Below are positions 49,764-58,229 of a stretch of DNA of 64,000 bases, in pieces. The DNA comes from Blastococcus haudaquaticus (lineage in GTDB: Bacteria; Actinomycetota; Actinomycetes; Mycobacteriales; Geodermatophilaceae). The notes beneath the pieces were generated by a model. The model did not search any database and had not been told where the DNA came from. It worked only from the letters and a program-made list of their open reading frames with translations. Made by a program: the position numbers and the translations under genes. Every line of letters starts with the position of its first letter. Within the stretch, counting starts at the first letter, position 1. The stretch covers positions 1,054,001-1,118,000 of the forward strand of contig NZ_OCNK01000001.1 of assembly GCF_900230285.1 (NCBI RefSeq), read 5' to 3'.

Positions 49764-49910
49764 GCGCCTGCCGTCGATCCGCGCCGCCTGGTCATGGCTC
49801 CATGATCGCACCGCGGCCGCGGCGAGCGCCCCGGACCGGCATTCCCGGTCCGCCCGGAAGGGGTAGGACGACACCGAAGAGGGAACCCAGGAAGGACGAC
49901 GACCAGTGGT

Positions 49911-49939
49911 TACGGTGGCGTAGGTTCGCTGGCGTAGGT
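49911..49939 (+). promoter_or_regulatory. Direct repeat in the acyl-ACP desaturase promoter
   Basis: TGGCGTAGGT occurs twice (49916-49925, 49930-49939), 14 bases apart, with TACG-GTGG-CGTA palindromic character in the first. It lies 21 to 49 bases upstream of the desaturase ATG. Likely regulator site, identity unknown. Confidence 0.45.
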
Positions 49940-49959
49940 CGAGTCACCCGGAGGTCCCC

Positions 49960-50910
49960 ATGCCCCAGACGTCCCCCGCCGCGGCAGTGCTCACCGAGCT
50001 GGAGCCCGTGGTCGCGGAGAACCTCGACCGGCACATCAGGATCGCCAAGGAGTGGCATCCGCACGACTACGTGCCCTGGGACGAGGGCCGCAACTTCGCC
50101 TTCCTCGGTGGCGAGGACTGGACCCCGGAGCAGTCCCGGCTGGACGCGACGGCGAAGGCCGCGATGTTCGTCAACCTGCTCACCGAGGACAACCTCCCCA
50201 GCTACCACCGCGAGATCGCCACCCGGTTCGGTCGAGACGGCGCGTGGGGGCAGTGGGTCGGCCGCTGGACCGCGGAAGAGGGGCGGCACGGCGTGGCCCT
50301 GCGCGACTACCTCGTCGTCACCCGCGGGGTGGATCCGGTGGAGCTCGAGCGGGCCCGGATGGACTACATGACCACCGGCTACGACTCCGGGGACAAGAGC
50401 CCGCTGGAGGCGGTCGCGTACGTGTCCTTCCAGGAACTGGCGACGCGTGTCTCGCACCGGAACACGGGCAAGGCCACCGGCGACCCGATCGCGGACAAGC
50501 TGCTCGCCCGTATCGCGACGGACGAGAACCTGCACATGATCTTCTACCGGAACCTGGTCACGGCAGCGTTCGACATCGACCCCGACGAGACGATGAAGGC
50601 CGTGGCCAACGAGGTCATGAACTTCGAGATGCCCGGCGCCAACATGGCCAACTTCCGCAAGAACTCCACGATCATCGCCAAGGCCGGCATCTACGACCTC
50701 CGACTGCACCACGACGAGGTGGTCAGCCCCATCCTGCGCACGTGGAAGGTCTTCGACCGCAGCGACTTCGGCCCCGAGGGCGAGCAGGCCCGAGAGCAGC
50801 TCGCCGCCTTCCTCACCGGGCTGGACGCCCAGGCGACCAAGTTCGTGGAGAGCCGCGAGCGGCTGCGGGCACGCATGGCCGCCAAGGGGGAGACGCCGGT
50901 CCAGGTGTGA
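49960..50910 (+). CDS. Acyl-ACP (stearoyl-type) desaturase, DesA family
   Basis: 316 aa soluble di-iron desaturase that introduces a double bond into acyl-ACP. Iron ligands of the family are all present: Glu76 (LTEDNLPSYH, His83 nearby), Glu107 and His110 (AEEGRH), Glu159 (FQE), Glu189 and His192 (TDENLH). Length is normal. GGAGG lies upstream of the ATG at 49960. Supplies unsaturated fatty acids for membranes. Repeats in its promoter suggest regulation by a fatty-acid regulator. Confidence 0.93.
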   Translation: MPQTSPAAAVLTELEPVVAENLDRHIRIAKEWHPHDYVPWDEGRNFAFLGGEDWTPEQSRLDATAKAAMFVNLLTEDNLPSYHREIATRFGRDGAWGQWVGRWTAEEGRHGVALRDYLVVTRGVDPVELERARMDYMTTGYDSGDKSPLEAVAYVSFQELATRVSHRNTGKATGDPIADKLLARIATDENLHMIFYRNLVTAAFDIDPDETMKAVANEVMNFEMPGANMANFRKNSTIIAKAGIYDLRLHHDEVVSPILRTWKVFDRSDFGPEGEQAREQLAAFLTGLDAQATKFVESRERLRARMAAKGETPVQV

Positions 50911-51026
50911 ACAGTCCTGTCACGCCGAGTGGGGGCCCGGAGGGTCTCCGCGCAGGTGTGACGCAGCGGCTCAACGGCGGGTGGGGGGCACCTGCCCGCG
51001 GTGTTGACCGGTAGGTCGACAATGTC

Positions 51027-51833
51027 ATGGTGCGGCTGGCGACCTGGAACGTGAACTCGATCCGCTCCCGGGCCGACCGGGTCGCGGCCTGGCTGGAACG
51101 CAGCGACGTCGACGTCCTGGCCCTGCAGGAGACCAAGTGCCGCGACGACCAGTTCCCCGAGATGGTGTTCAGCGCCCTCGGCTACGAGGTGGCCCACGTC
51201 GGCCACTCGCAGTGGAACGGCGTCGCGATCCTGTCCCGCATCGGCATCGACGACGTCCAGGTCGGTTTCGAGGGCATGCCGTCCTGGTCGGCCAAGGAGG
51301 GGCAGGACCCCGCCCCGGAGGCCCGGGCGCTGGGCGCCACCTGCGGCGGCGTCCGGGTGTGGAGCCTGTACGTGCCCAACGGCCGCACCCTGGCCGACCC
51401 GCACCTGCAGTACAAGCTCGAGTGGCTGGCGGCCCTGCGGACGACGGCGGCGCGGTGGCAGGCCGAAGCCCCTGACCTGCCCACGGCCCTGGTCGGCGAC
51501 TGGAACATCGCGCCGGAGAACGACGACGTCTGGGACATGGCCGTCTTCGCCCACTCCACGCACGTCTCCCCACCCGAGCGGGCAGCTTTCCGCGCGATCG
51601 TCGAGGCGGGGTATGCCGACGTCGTCCGGCCCTACACGCCGGGCCCCGGCGTCTACACCTACTGGGACTACACGCAGCTGCGGTTCCCACGTCGCGAGGG
51701 CATGCGGATCGACTTCGTGCTCGGCTCCCCCGCGCTGCAGAGCCGGGTCACCGGCGCCCGCATCGACCGCGAGGAGCGCAAGGGCAAGGGCGCCAGCGAC
51801 CACGCGCCCGTGGTGGTCGACCTCACCCCCTGA
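51027..51833 (+). CDS. xth: Exodeoxyribonuclease III (AP endonuclease)
   Basis: 268 aa metal-dependent nuclease for base excision repair, with AP-endonuclease and 3' exonuclease activity. Signatures: ATWNVNSIRSR at the N-terminus, LALQETKC with metal Glu35, LVGDWNIAPENDDVWD with catalytic Asp/Asn, YTYWDYTQLRFPRREGMRIDFVLGSP, and the C-terminal GASDHAPVVVDL His. Length is typical. First of three same-strand genes likely connected with DNA damage or oxidative stress. Confidence 0.95.
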   Translation: MVRLATWNVNSIRSRADRVAAWLERSDVDVLALQETKCRDDQFPEMVFSALGYEVAHVGHSQWNGVAILSRIGIDDVQVGFEGMPSWSAKEGQDPAPEARALGATCGGVRVWSLYVPNGRTLADPHLQYKLEWLAALRTTAARWQAEAPDLPTALVGDWNIAPENDDVWDMAVFAHSTHVSPPERAAFRAIVEAGYADVVRPYTPGPGVYTYWDYTQLRFPRREGMRIDFVLGSPALQSRVTGARIDREERKGKGASDHAPVVVDLTP

Positions 51834-51873
51834 CGGGGGCCTGCGCCGCCCCGCACGGGCGTTGCACCAGGTG

Positions 51874-52962
51874 ATGACCCCCGTCGCCGCCCCCGTCCCC
51901 ACCCGCCTCTGGACGCCCGCCCGCGTCCTGGTCACCCGCTCGGCCGCCGAGCGCCCCTACGCCCGGTCCGTACTCGAGCGGCTCGAGGCCGCCGGGGTGT
52001 CCGACGTCGAGCTGCTGCGCGGCGACCGGCTCCCCAACCTGCGCGGCGACGGCGACCGCGCGGCGTTCATGCGGGCGAAGAACACCCTGGCCCTCGTCGT
52101 CGGGGCGCCCTCCCGCCGCCGGCTGCAGCCCATCCCGCCGTCGGCGGACTGGCGCTTCGACCTCGCCGAGGGGTGCCCGGCGCACTGCCAGTACTGCTAT
52201 CTCGCCGGCTCGCTCACCGGCCCGCCGATCACGCGCGTGTTCGCCGATCTCGACGAGGTCCTCGACGGGCTGGCCCCCTACGTCGGCCGGGGGTCGGTCA
52301 CCTCCGGCACCGTCGCGCGGGGCGGCGAGGGCACGACGTTCGAGGCCTCCTGCTACACCGATCCGCTGGCGCTCGAGCACCTGACCGGCGGCCTGGCGCG
52401 GGCCATCACCCACTTCGGCACCCACGACTGGAACGGCCCGGTGCAGCTGCGGGCGACGACCAAGTTCGACGACGTCGGCTCCCTGCTCGACCTCCCGCAC
52501 GCCGGCCGCACCCGGCTGAGGTTCTCGCTCAACGCGGCTTCGGTCGCCCGCCGCTTCGAGTCGGCGACCAGTCCGGTGCAGGGCCGGCTCGCAGCACTCG
52601 GCGCCGTCGCCGCGGCCGGATACCCGGTGGGCGTGACGATCGCCCCGATCATGCCGGGCGAGGAATGGCAGGAGGAGTACGGCGACCTGCTCGACGGGAT
52701 CGCCGCCGCCGTCCCGGACGGGGCGGACCTCACGGTCGAGTGCATCACGCACCGCTTCACGCCGGGCAGCAAGGCGACGCTGACCGAGTGGTACCCGCGG
52801 AGCCGGCTGGAGATGGACGAGGACCGGCGGACGACGAAGCGCGGCAAGTTCGGCGCCGTCAAGCACGTCTACCCGAAGGACACGATGGCGGAGCTGCGGA
52901 GCTGGTTCCGGAGCGAGATCGACGCCCGCCTGCCCGCCGCCCGCCTCCTCTACTGGACCTGA
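51874..52962 (+). CDS. Spore-photoproduct-lyase-like radical SAM protein
   Basis: 362 aa. The radical SAM motif is C-x3-C-x2-C in EGCPAHCQYCYLAGSL near residue 103. Surrounding sequence (ASCYTDPLALEHLTGGLARAITHFG, LRFSLNAASVARRFE, APIMPGEEWQEEY) matches the SplB-like family that in endospore formers repairs UV-induced spore photoproduct. In actinobacteria without endospores its substrate is unproven. It lies between exonuclease III and yaaA on the same strand, suggesting a DNA repair role. ATG at 51874. Confidence 0.85.
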   Translation: MTPVAAPVPTRLWTPARVLVTRSAAERPYARSVLERLEAAGVSDVELLRGDRLPNLRGDGDRAAFMRAKNTLALVVGAPSRRRLQPIPPSADWRFDLAEGCPAHCQYCYLAGSLTGPPITRVFADLDEVLDGLAPYVGRGSVTSGTVARGGEGTTFEASCYTDPLALEHLTGGLARAITHFGTHDWNGPVQLRATTKFDDVGSLLDLPHAGRTRLRFSLNAASVARRFESATSPVQGRLAALGAVAAAGYPVGVTIAPIMPGEEWQEEYGDLLDGIAAAVPDGADLTVECITHRFTPGSKATLTEWYPRSRLEMDEDRRTTKRGKFGAVKHVYPKDTMAELRSWFRSEIDARLPAARLLYWT

Positions 52963-52984
52963 CCCCCACGTACCGTCGGCCCCC

Positions 52985-53731
52985 GTGCTCGTCCTCCTGC
53001 CGCCGTCGGAGACCAAGGCCCCCGGCGGGGACGGCGCTCCCCTCGACCTGGCCGTGCTGACGGCGCCCGAGCTGACGGACACGCGCGCGGAGATCGCCGA
53101 CGCCCTCGTCAAGCTGGCCGGCGACGTCCCGGCCGCCCGCACCGCGCTGGGCCTGTCGCCGACGCAGGACGCGGAGATCGTCCGCAACGCCGAGCTGTGG
53201 ACCAGCCCTACCCGGCCGGCACTGGAGCGGTACACCGGGGTGCTCTACGACGCGCTGGACGTCGGGTCGATGACCCGGGCGCAGCGCTCGCGGGCGACCG
53301 GCCGGCTGGCCGTGGGCTCGGCCCTCTTCGGCCTGGTCCGCGGCGGTGACCCGATCCCGGCCTACCGGCTGTCCGCGGGCTCGGCGCTTCCCGGGCTGCC
53401 GACGCTGCGCGCGCTGTGGAAGCCGGTCCTCTCCCCCGTCCTGGCGGCCGTCGACGAGCTGGTCGTCGACCTGCGCAGCGGCTCGTACGCCGCGCTGGCT
53501 CCGGTTCCCGGCGCGGTGACGCTCGAGGTGCTGAGCGAGCGCCCCGACGGGACCCGTTCGGTGGTGAGCCACTTCAACAAGGCCCACAAGGGCCGCGTGG
53601 CGCGGTTGCTGGCGTTGACGACCGCCGAACCGGCGGACGTCGTGCGGCTGCGGAGCCTGCTGAGGAGGGCGGGGTTGCACGTGGAACATGACGGCGGCCG
53701 CGCGCTGACGCTCGTCGTCGCCGCGCCGTGA
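52985..53731 (+). CDS. yaaA: Peroxide stress protein YaaA
   Basis: 248 aa DUF328 family protein, which limits intracellular iron and DNA damage under hydrogen peroxide in E. coli. LVLLPPSETKAPGG at the N-terminus and SHFNKAHKGRVARLL near the C-terminus are the family hallmarks; RYTGVLYDALDV and YRLSAGSALPGLPTLRALWKP lie between. GTG start 23 bases after the radical SAM gene, with TACCGT eight bases upstream. Same-strand neighbour of two DNA-repair type genes. Confidence 0.9.
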   Translation: MLVLLPPSETKAPGGDGAPLDLAVLTAPELTDTRAEIADALVKLAGDVPAARTALGLSPTQDAEIVRNAELWTSPTRPALERYTGVLYDALDVGSMTRAQRSRATGRLAVGSALFGLVRGGDPIPAYRLSAGSALPGLPTLRALWKPVLSPVLAAVDELVVDLRSGSYAALAPVPGAVTLEVLSERPDGTRSVVSHFNKAHKGRVARLLALTTAEPADVVRLRSLLRRAGLHVEHDGGRALTLVVAAP

Positions 53732-53766
53732 GTCCGGTCGTCAGGACGTGATGTTCGTCAGGTCCA

Positions 53767-53776
53767 TTGCGCGCAA
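53767..53776. promoter_or_regulatory. TTGCGCGCAA palindrome upstream of the PAS/SpoIIE gene
   Basis: Perfect 10-base palindrome 78 bases before the GTG at 53855. The same 10 bases occur at 23883-23892 in the PRC-barrel/DUF3097 promoter region. Confidence 0.35.
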
Positions 53777-53854
53777 CACACCGCGCATGGCATAACTCTT
53801 GTCGACGCTCCAGCACGCGGGCGCCCCTGGCCTGAACCAGGACGAAAGGGACCA

Positions 53855-56449
53855 GTGGACGACCCCGCAGACCGGGCGGCCGCCGAGGAGCTCGGTGTCG
53901 GCCCGGCCGCTCTCCTGGCCCGCGACGCCGCCCGTTCGGACGCCGTCGCGCGACTCCGGCCGAGGGATGCCGACGGTGCCGGCCTGGACCGGCTCGCCGA
54001 GCTGGCCGCACGCCTCCTGGGCACCGGTTCCAGCCAGGTCTCGCTGCTCGGTGACGCCCAGCTGGTCCCCGCGGGTGTCGGCCTGCCGCCCGGCGTGCTG
54101 GGGTCCACGTCTCCGCTCGCCGAGTCGCTGTGCACGGTGACCGCCGCGCTCGCCGGTCCGCTCGCGATCGAGGACGCGCGCCTCGACGTCCGGGTACGGG
54201 ATCTCCCGCCCGTCGCCGGCGGTGAGGTCGTCTCCTACCTCGGCACCCCGCTGGTCACCCACGACGGCCGGATCGTCGGCGCGCTGTGCGTCTTCTCCCC
54301 CGAGGCCCGGACGTGGTCGGCGCAGGACGTCGCGACCCTGACCCAGCTCGCCGGATCGGTCGTCACCGAGCTCGAGCTGTCGGCCCTGGTGCGCGAGTAC
54401 GAGGAGGACCGCCTGCGGTGGGGGCTGGCGATCGACGCCGCCCGCATCGGCACGTTCGACTGGGACCTGACGAGCCGGAAGCTGACGTGGGACGACCGCC
54501 TGCTGGCGATGTTCGGTTTCCAGGCCGGCGAGTTCGAGCAGACGATCGAGGCGTTCAACGACCGGCTCCACACCGACGACGTCGACCGCGTCAGCGAGGC
54601 GCTGACCGCGGCGATCGAGAGCGGCGGCGAGTTCGAGGCGGAGTACCGGATCGTCCTGCCGAGCGGGGAGAACCGCTGGGTGCACGCCCGGGGTCGCGCG
54701 CTCTGCGACGAGAACGGCGTCGCCGACCGCTTCCTCGGCGCTGCCTACGACACCACCGACGAGCAGGCGAGCACCGCCCGGGTCAGCCGGGTCCTGGACG
54801 CCATGCCGGCCGGCTTCTACAGCCTGGACCGGGAGTGGCACTTCACCCACGTGAACGCCGAGGCGGAGCGCCTCCTCGGGACCACCCGGGAGGAGCTGCT
54901 GGGCCGGGTGATCTGGGAGGCCTTCCCGGCAGCCCTCAACAGCATCTTCGAGGAGAGCTACCGCGCGGCCGTCCGGACCGGTGAGCCGGTCTCCTTCGAC
55001 GCCTACTACCCCGCCCCGCTGGACGGCTGGTACGAACTGCGCGCATGGCCCAGCCCCGACGGTCTGTCGGTCTACTTCCTCGAGGTCACCGCCCGCCGGC
55101 GCGACCAGGACCGCGCCCAGCGCTCGGCCGAGCGGCTGGCCGTGCTGGCGCAGGTCAGCGCGGAGATGGCCGGCACGCTGGACACGCAGGCAGCCGTCGG
55201 GCACCTCCCGCGCCTCGTCGTCCCGCGCCTCGCCGACTTCTGCATCGTGACCCTCGTCGAGCCCGACGGCCGGGCGCGTGACGTGGGCTCGTGGCACGCG
55301 GAAGCCGCATCGCGGAGCCTGCTCCAGCGGTATGCCGAGGTCCGCCTGGACAGCATGCCGATCGGATCGCCCGTCGCGCGCGCGCTCCTCACCGGCGAGC
55401 AGGTCCGGGAGCAGGGCGCCGCCGTGGTCGAACTCCTGCCGCCCGGCGAGGCCCGCGACCTGCTTCAGGTCCTCCGCCCCACGGTCGCCGTCGTGCTGCC
55501 CATCCGCGGTCGCGGCCGGACGCTCGGGCTGCTCACGCTGTACTACCGGGCGGACACCATCCGGGAGCACGACCTGTCCACCGCGCAGGACGTCGCCGAC
55601 CGGACGGGCCTGGCACTGGACAACGCCCGGCTCTACAGCGCGCAGCAGCAGCTGGCCGAGGGCCTGCAGCGCAGCCTCCTCACCGAGCCGCCGCAGCCCG
55701 ACCACGCCGAGATCGCCGTCCGCTACCTCCCCGCGGCGGAGGCGGCCCGCGTGGGCGGCGACTGGTACGACGCCTTCCTGCAGCCGTCGGGGGCCACCAT
55801 GCTCGTGATCGGCGACGTCGTCGGTCACGACACCGCGGCCGCGGCCGCGATGGGGCAGCTGCGCGGACTCCTGCGCGGGATCGCGACCTACAGCGACGCC
55901 AGCCCGGCCGAGGTGCTCCGCGGGCTGGACGCGTCGATGACGACGTTGCAGATGAGGACGCTGGCCACCGCGGCGGTCGCCCGCTTCGAGCAGACCCCCG
56001 ACGAGCTGGAGCGGGGCGTCACACGGATGCGCTGGGCCAATGCCGGGCACCTGCCGCCGCTGGTGATCAATCCCGACGGCAGCGTGGCCGAGCTGGCGGC
56101 GTGGAAGGGCGACCTGCTGCTGGGCGTCGACGCCGAGACGGTCCGCCGCGAGTCCGTCGTCACGCTCGATCGCGGCGCGACCGTGCTGCTGTTCACCGAC
56201 GGCCTCGTGGAGCGGCGGAACTCCGACCTCGACGCCGGCCTGACCCGGCTGCGCGACGCCCTGGTCGAGCTGGCCGGCCGGCCGCTGGAGGAGCTGCTCG
56301 ACGAGGTGCTGGAGCGCCTGGTCCACGGTCGACCCGAGGACGACGTCGCACTGGTCGCCGTCCGGCTGCACCGGCAGGACCGCCCGCGCCCCGCCGAGGC
56401 GGGGCCGAACGACGTCCCGGACGACGTCCCGGACGACCCGGCCCCCTGA
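53855..56449 (+). CDS. GAF-PAS-PAS-GAF-SpoIIE (PP2C) signalling phosphatase
   Basis: 864 aa soluble sensor phosphatase. Order: GAF (about 45-180), PAS with a PAC tail (about 190-305, GTFDWDLTSRKLTWDDRLLAMFGF), second PAS (about 310-425), GAF (about 430-600), then SpoIIE/PP2C (about 620-840). Metal-binding and catalytic motifs are intact: RVGGDWYDAF, LVIGDVVGHDTAAAAAMGQLRG, RWANAGHLPPLV, LLFTDGLVERR and DDVALVAVR. Such proteins dephosphorylate anti-sigma-factor antagonists in partner-switching pathways. GTG start. No anti-sigma kinase or antagonist gene is adjacent. Confidence 0.92.
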   Translation: MDDPADRAAAEELGVGPAALLARDAARSDAVARLRPRDADGAGLDRLAELAARLLGTGSSQVSLLGDAQLVPAGVGLPPGVLGSTSPLAESLCTVTAALAGPLAIEDARLDVRVRDLPPVAGGEVVSYLGTPLVTHDGRIVGALCVFSPEARTWSAQDVATLTQLAGSVVTELELSALVREYEEDRLRWGLAIDAARIGTFDWDLTSRKLTWDDRLLAMFGFQAGEFEQTIEAFNDRLHTDDVDRVSEALTAAIESGGEFEAEYRIVLPSGENRWVHARGRALCDENGVADRFLGAAYDTTDEQASTARVSRVLDAMPAGFYSLDREWHFTHVNAEAERLLGTTREELLGRVIWEAFPAALNSIFEESYRAAVRTGEPVSFDAYYPAPLDGWYELRAWPSPDGLSVYFLEVTARRRDQDRAQRSAERLAVLAQVSAEMAGTLDTQAAVGHLPRLVVPRLADFCIVTLVEPDGRARDVGSWHAEAASRSLLQRYAEVRLDSMPIGSPVARALLTGEQVREQGAAVVELLPPGEARDLLQVLRPTVAVVLPIRGRGRTLGLLTLYYRADTIREHDLSTAQDVADRTGLALDNARLYSAQQQLAEGLQRSLLTEPPQPDHAEIAVRYLPAAEAARVGGDWYDAFLQPSGATMLVIGDVVGHDTAAAAAMGQLRGLLRGIATYSDASPAEVLRGLDASMTTLQMRTLATAAVARFEQTPDELERGVTRMRWANAGHLPPLVINPDGSVAELAAWKGDLLLGVDAETVRRESVVTLDRGATVLLFTDGLVERRNSDLDAGLTRLRDALVELAGRPLEELLDEVLERLVHGRPEDDVALVAVRLHRQDRPRPAEAGPNDVPDDVPDDPAP

Positions 56450-56450
56450 C

Positions 56451-56500
56451 AGGGCCCGCCGCGAGCTCGCGAGTGGTGGGGGGTCAGGGGGTCCTTCTCC
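56451..56500. terminator. Dispersed terminator-like element, copy D (degenerate, reverse orientation)
   Basis: GGGGGTCCTTCTCC end and a GCGAGCTCGC palindrome as in copies A and C, but the central part has changed. Sits between convergent genes, overlapping the DEAD-box stop. Confidence 0.45.
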
Positions 56501-58176
56501 TAGGCCTTGTCGCGGCGGACGGTCGCCTTCCGTCCCTTGATCATCGTCGCCTTGAGGGCGCTGATCACCTCGTCCGCCGCGGGCTCCGGGACCTCCACCA
56601 GGGCGAACCGCTGGTGGATCTCGATCGCGCCGATGTCCCGCCCGGTCAATCCGGTCTCGCCGGTGATCGCGCCGACCAGGTCACCCGGGCGGACACCCGC
56701 CTCCCGGCCCAGCCCCACGAACAGCCGGGCCGCCGGCCCGCCCGCCGAGCGCCGCGGTGGGCCGCCGCCGTCGCGGCCACCCGTGCGGGGGCCCGTGCCG
56801 GAGTCCGGGCGGAAGGTGACCTGCGGGATCTCCGCGTCGTCCTCGGCCGCTCCCCCGGCTTCGTGGGCCAGCTTCACCGCCGCCAGCGCGACCTCCATGA
56901 GGTCGAACTCGTCGGCGAGGGACTCGACCACCACCCGGAAGCCGTCCAGGTCGCCGTCCAGGAGCGTCTCGCGCAGCGCGCCCCGCGTGAGGTCGAGCCG
57001 GCGGGCCCGCAGGTCGGCGACGGTCGGGACGGTCTGCACCGAGATCGGGCTGCCGGCGACCCGCTCGATGGTCTTGAGCATCCGGTGCTCGCGCGGCTCG
57101 GCCAGGGTGATCGCCACGCCCTCGCGCCCCGCGCGGCCGACGCGCCCGATGCGGTGCACGTAGGACTCGGGCGCCGAGGGGACGTCGTAGTTCACGACGT
57201 GGGTGAGCTGGTCGATGTCCAGCCCGCGCGCCGCGACGTCGGTGGCCACCAGCAGGTCCGCCGTCCCGCCGCGCAGCCGGCCCATGACGCGGTCGCGCTG
57301 CTCCTGGCTCATGCCGCCGTGCAGCGCCTCGGCACGGTAGCCCCGGCCGTTGAGGGTCTCGGTGAGAGAGTCGACCTCCTCGCGGGTGCGGCAGAAGACG
57401 ATCGCCGCCGTCGGGGCCTCGATGTCGAGGATGCGGCCCAGCGCGGCCGGCTTGGCCGCCCGGGGGACGACGTAGGCGGTCTGCCGGACGCGCGGGGCCT
57501 CCCCTGCGGCCGTCTTCTCCCGGGCGATCGAGATGCGGACCGGGTCGCGGAGGTGCCGCCGCGCCAGGGAGTCGAGCCGGCGGGGCATCGTCGCGGAGAA
57601 GAGAACCGTCTGCCGAGTCTCCGGCGTCTGGGCGAGGATCGCCTCGAGGTCCTCGGCGAAGCCCATGTCGAGCATCTCGTCGGCCTCGTCGAGCACGACG
57701 GTGACGACGTCGCCGAGCTGCAGGCTGCCGCGGTTGAGCAGGTCCAGCGCCCGGCCCGGCGTGGCGACGACGACGTCGACGCCGGACTCCAGGCTGCGCA
57801 GCTGCCGCACGATCGGGGCGCCGCCGTAGACCGGGAGGACGCGGGCACCGAGGTCCTTGCCGTAGCGGTGGAACGCCTCGGAGACCTGGACCGCGAGCTC
57901 GCGGGTCGGCAGGAGGACGAGCGCGACCGGGGCCTTGTCGCGCCGGTGGGCGGTCAGCTGCTGGAGCACCGGCAGCGCGAAGGCCGCGGTCTTGCCCGTG
58001 CCGGTGGCGGCCTGCCCCAGCAGGTCCCGGCCCTCGACCAGCGGCGGGATGGCCTCCTGCTGGATCGGGGTGGGCTCCTCGTAGCCGAGTGCCGACAGGG
58101 CGGCCAGCAGCTCGGGCCGCAGCTCCAGGTCCTCGAAGGTCGCGCTGGTGTCTCGTTCGTCGTCCATCGGGTCCAT
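56500..58176 (-). CDS. DEAD-box ATP-dependent RNA helicase (DeaD/CsdA-like)
   Basis: 558 aa. All core motifs are present: TFEDLELRPELLAALSALGYEEPTPIQQEAIP (Q motif), AATGTGKT (I), PTRELAVQ (Ia), TPGRALDLL (Ib), VLDEADEMLD (II), FSATMP (III), VATDVAARGLDI (V), YVHRIGRVGRAG (VI). A Gly/Arg/Pro linker leads to a C-terminal DbpA-type RNA-binding domain (ARLFVGLGREAGVRPGDLVGAITGETGLTGRDIGAIEIHQRFALVEVP). Acts in ribosome assembly or RNA decay, often under cold. ATG at 58176 has GAGGGA close by; ATG at 58167 is an alternative. Confidence 0.94.
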   Translation of the reverse strand: MDPMDDERDTSATFEDLELRPELLAALSALGYEEPTPIQQEAIPPLVEGRDLLGQAATGTGKTAAFALPVLQQLTAHRRDKAPVALVLLPTRELAVQVSEAFHRYGKDLGARVLPVYGGAPIVRQLRSLESGVDVVVATPGRALDLLNRGSLQLGDVVTVVLDEADEMLDMGFAEDLEAILAQTPETRQTVLFSATMPRRLDSLARRHLRDPVRISIAREKTAAGEAPRVRQTAYVVPRAAKPAALGRILDIEAPTAAIVFCRTREEVDSLTETLNGRGYRAEALHGGMSQEQRDRVMGRLRGGTADLLVATDVAARGLDIDQLTHVVNYDVPSAPESYVHRIGRVGRAGREGVAITLAEPREHRMLKTIERVAGSPISVQTVPTVADLRARRLDLTRGALRETLLDGDLDGFRVVVESLADEFDLMEVALAAVKLAHEAGGAAEDDAEIPQVTFRPDSGTGPRTGGRDGGGPPRRSAGGPAARLFVGLGREAGVRPGDLVGAITGETGLTGRDIGAIEIHQRFALVEVPEPAADEVISALKATMIKGRKATVRRDKA

Positions 58177-58229
58177 CGTTCCCTCGTGGCCCGTACCGCA
58201 TGCCACCGGGGGCATGACAGGCTCGGCCG

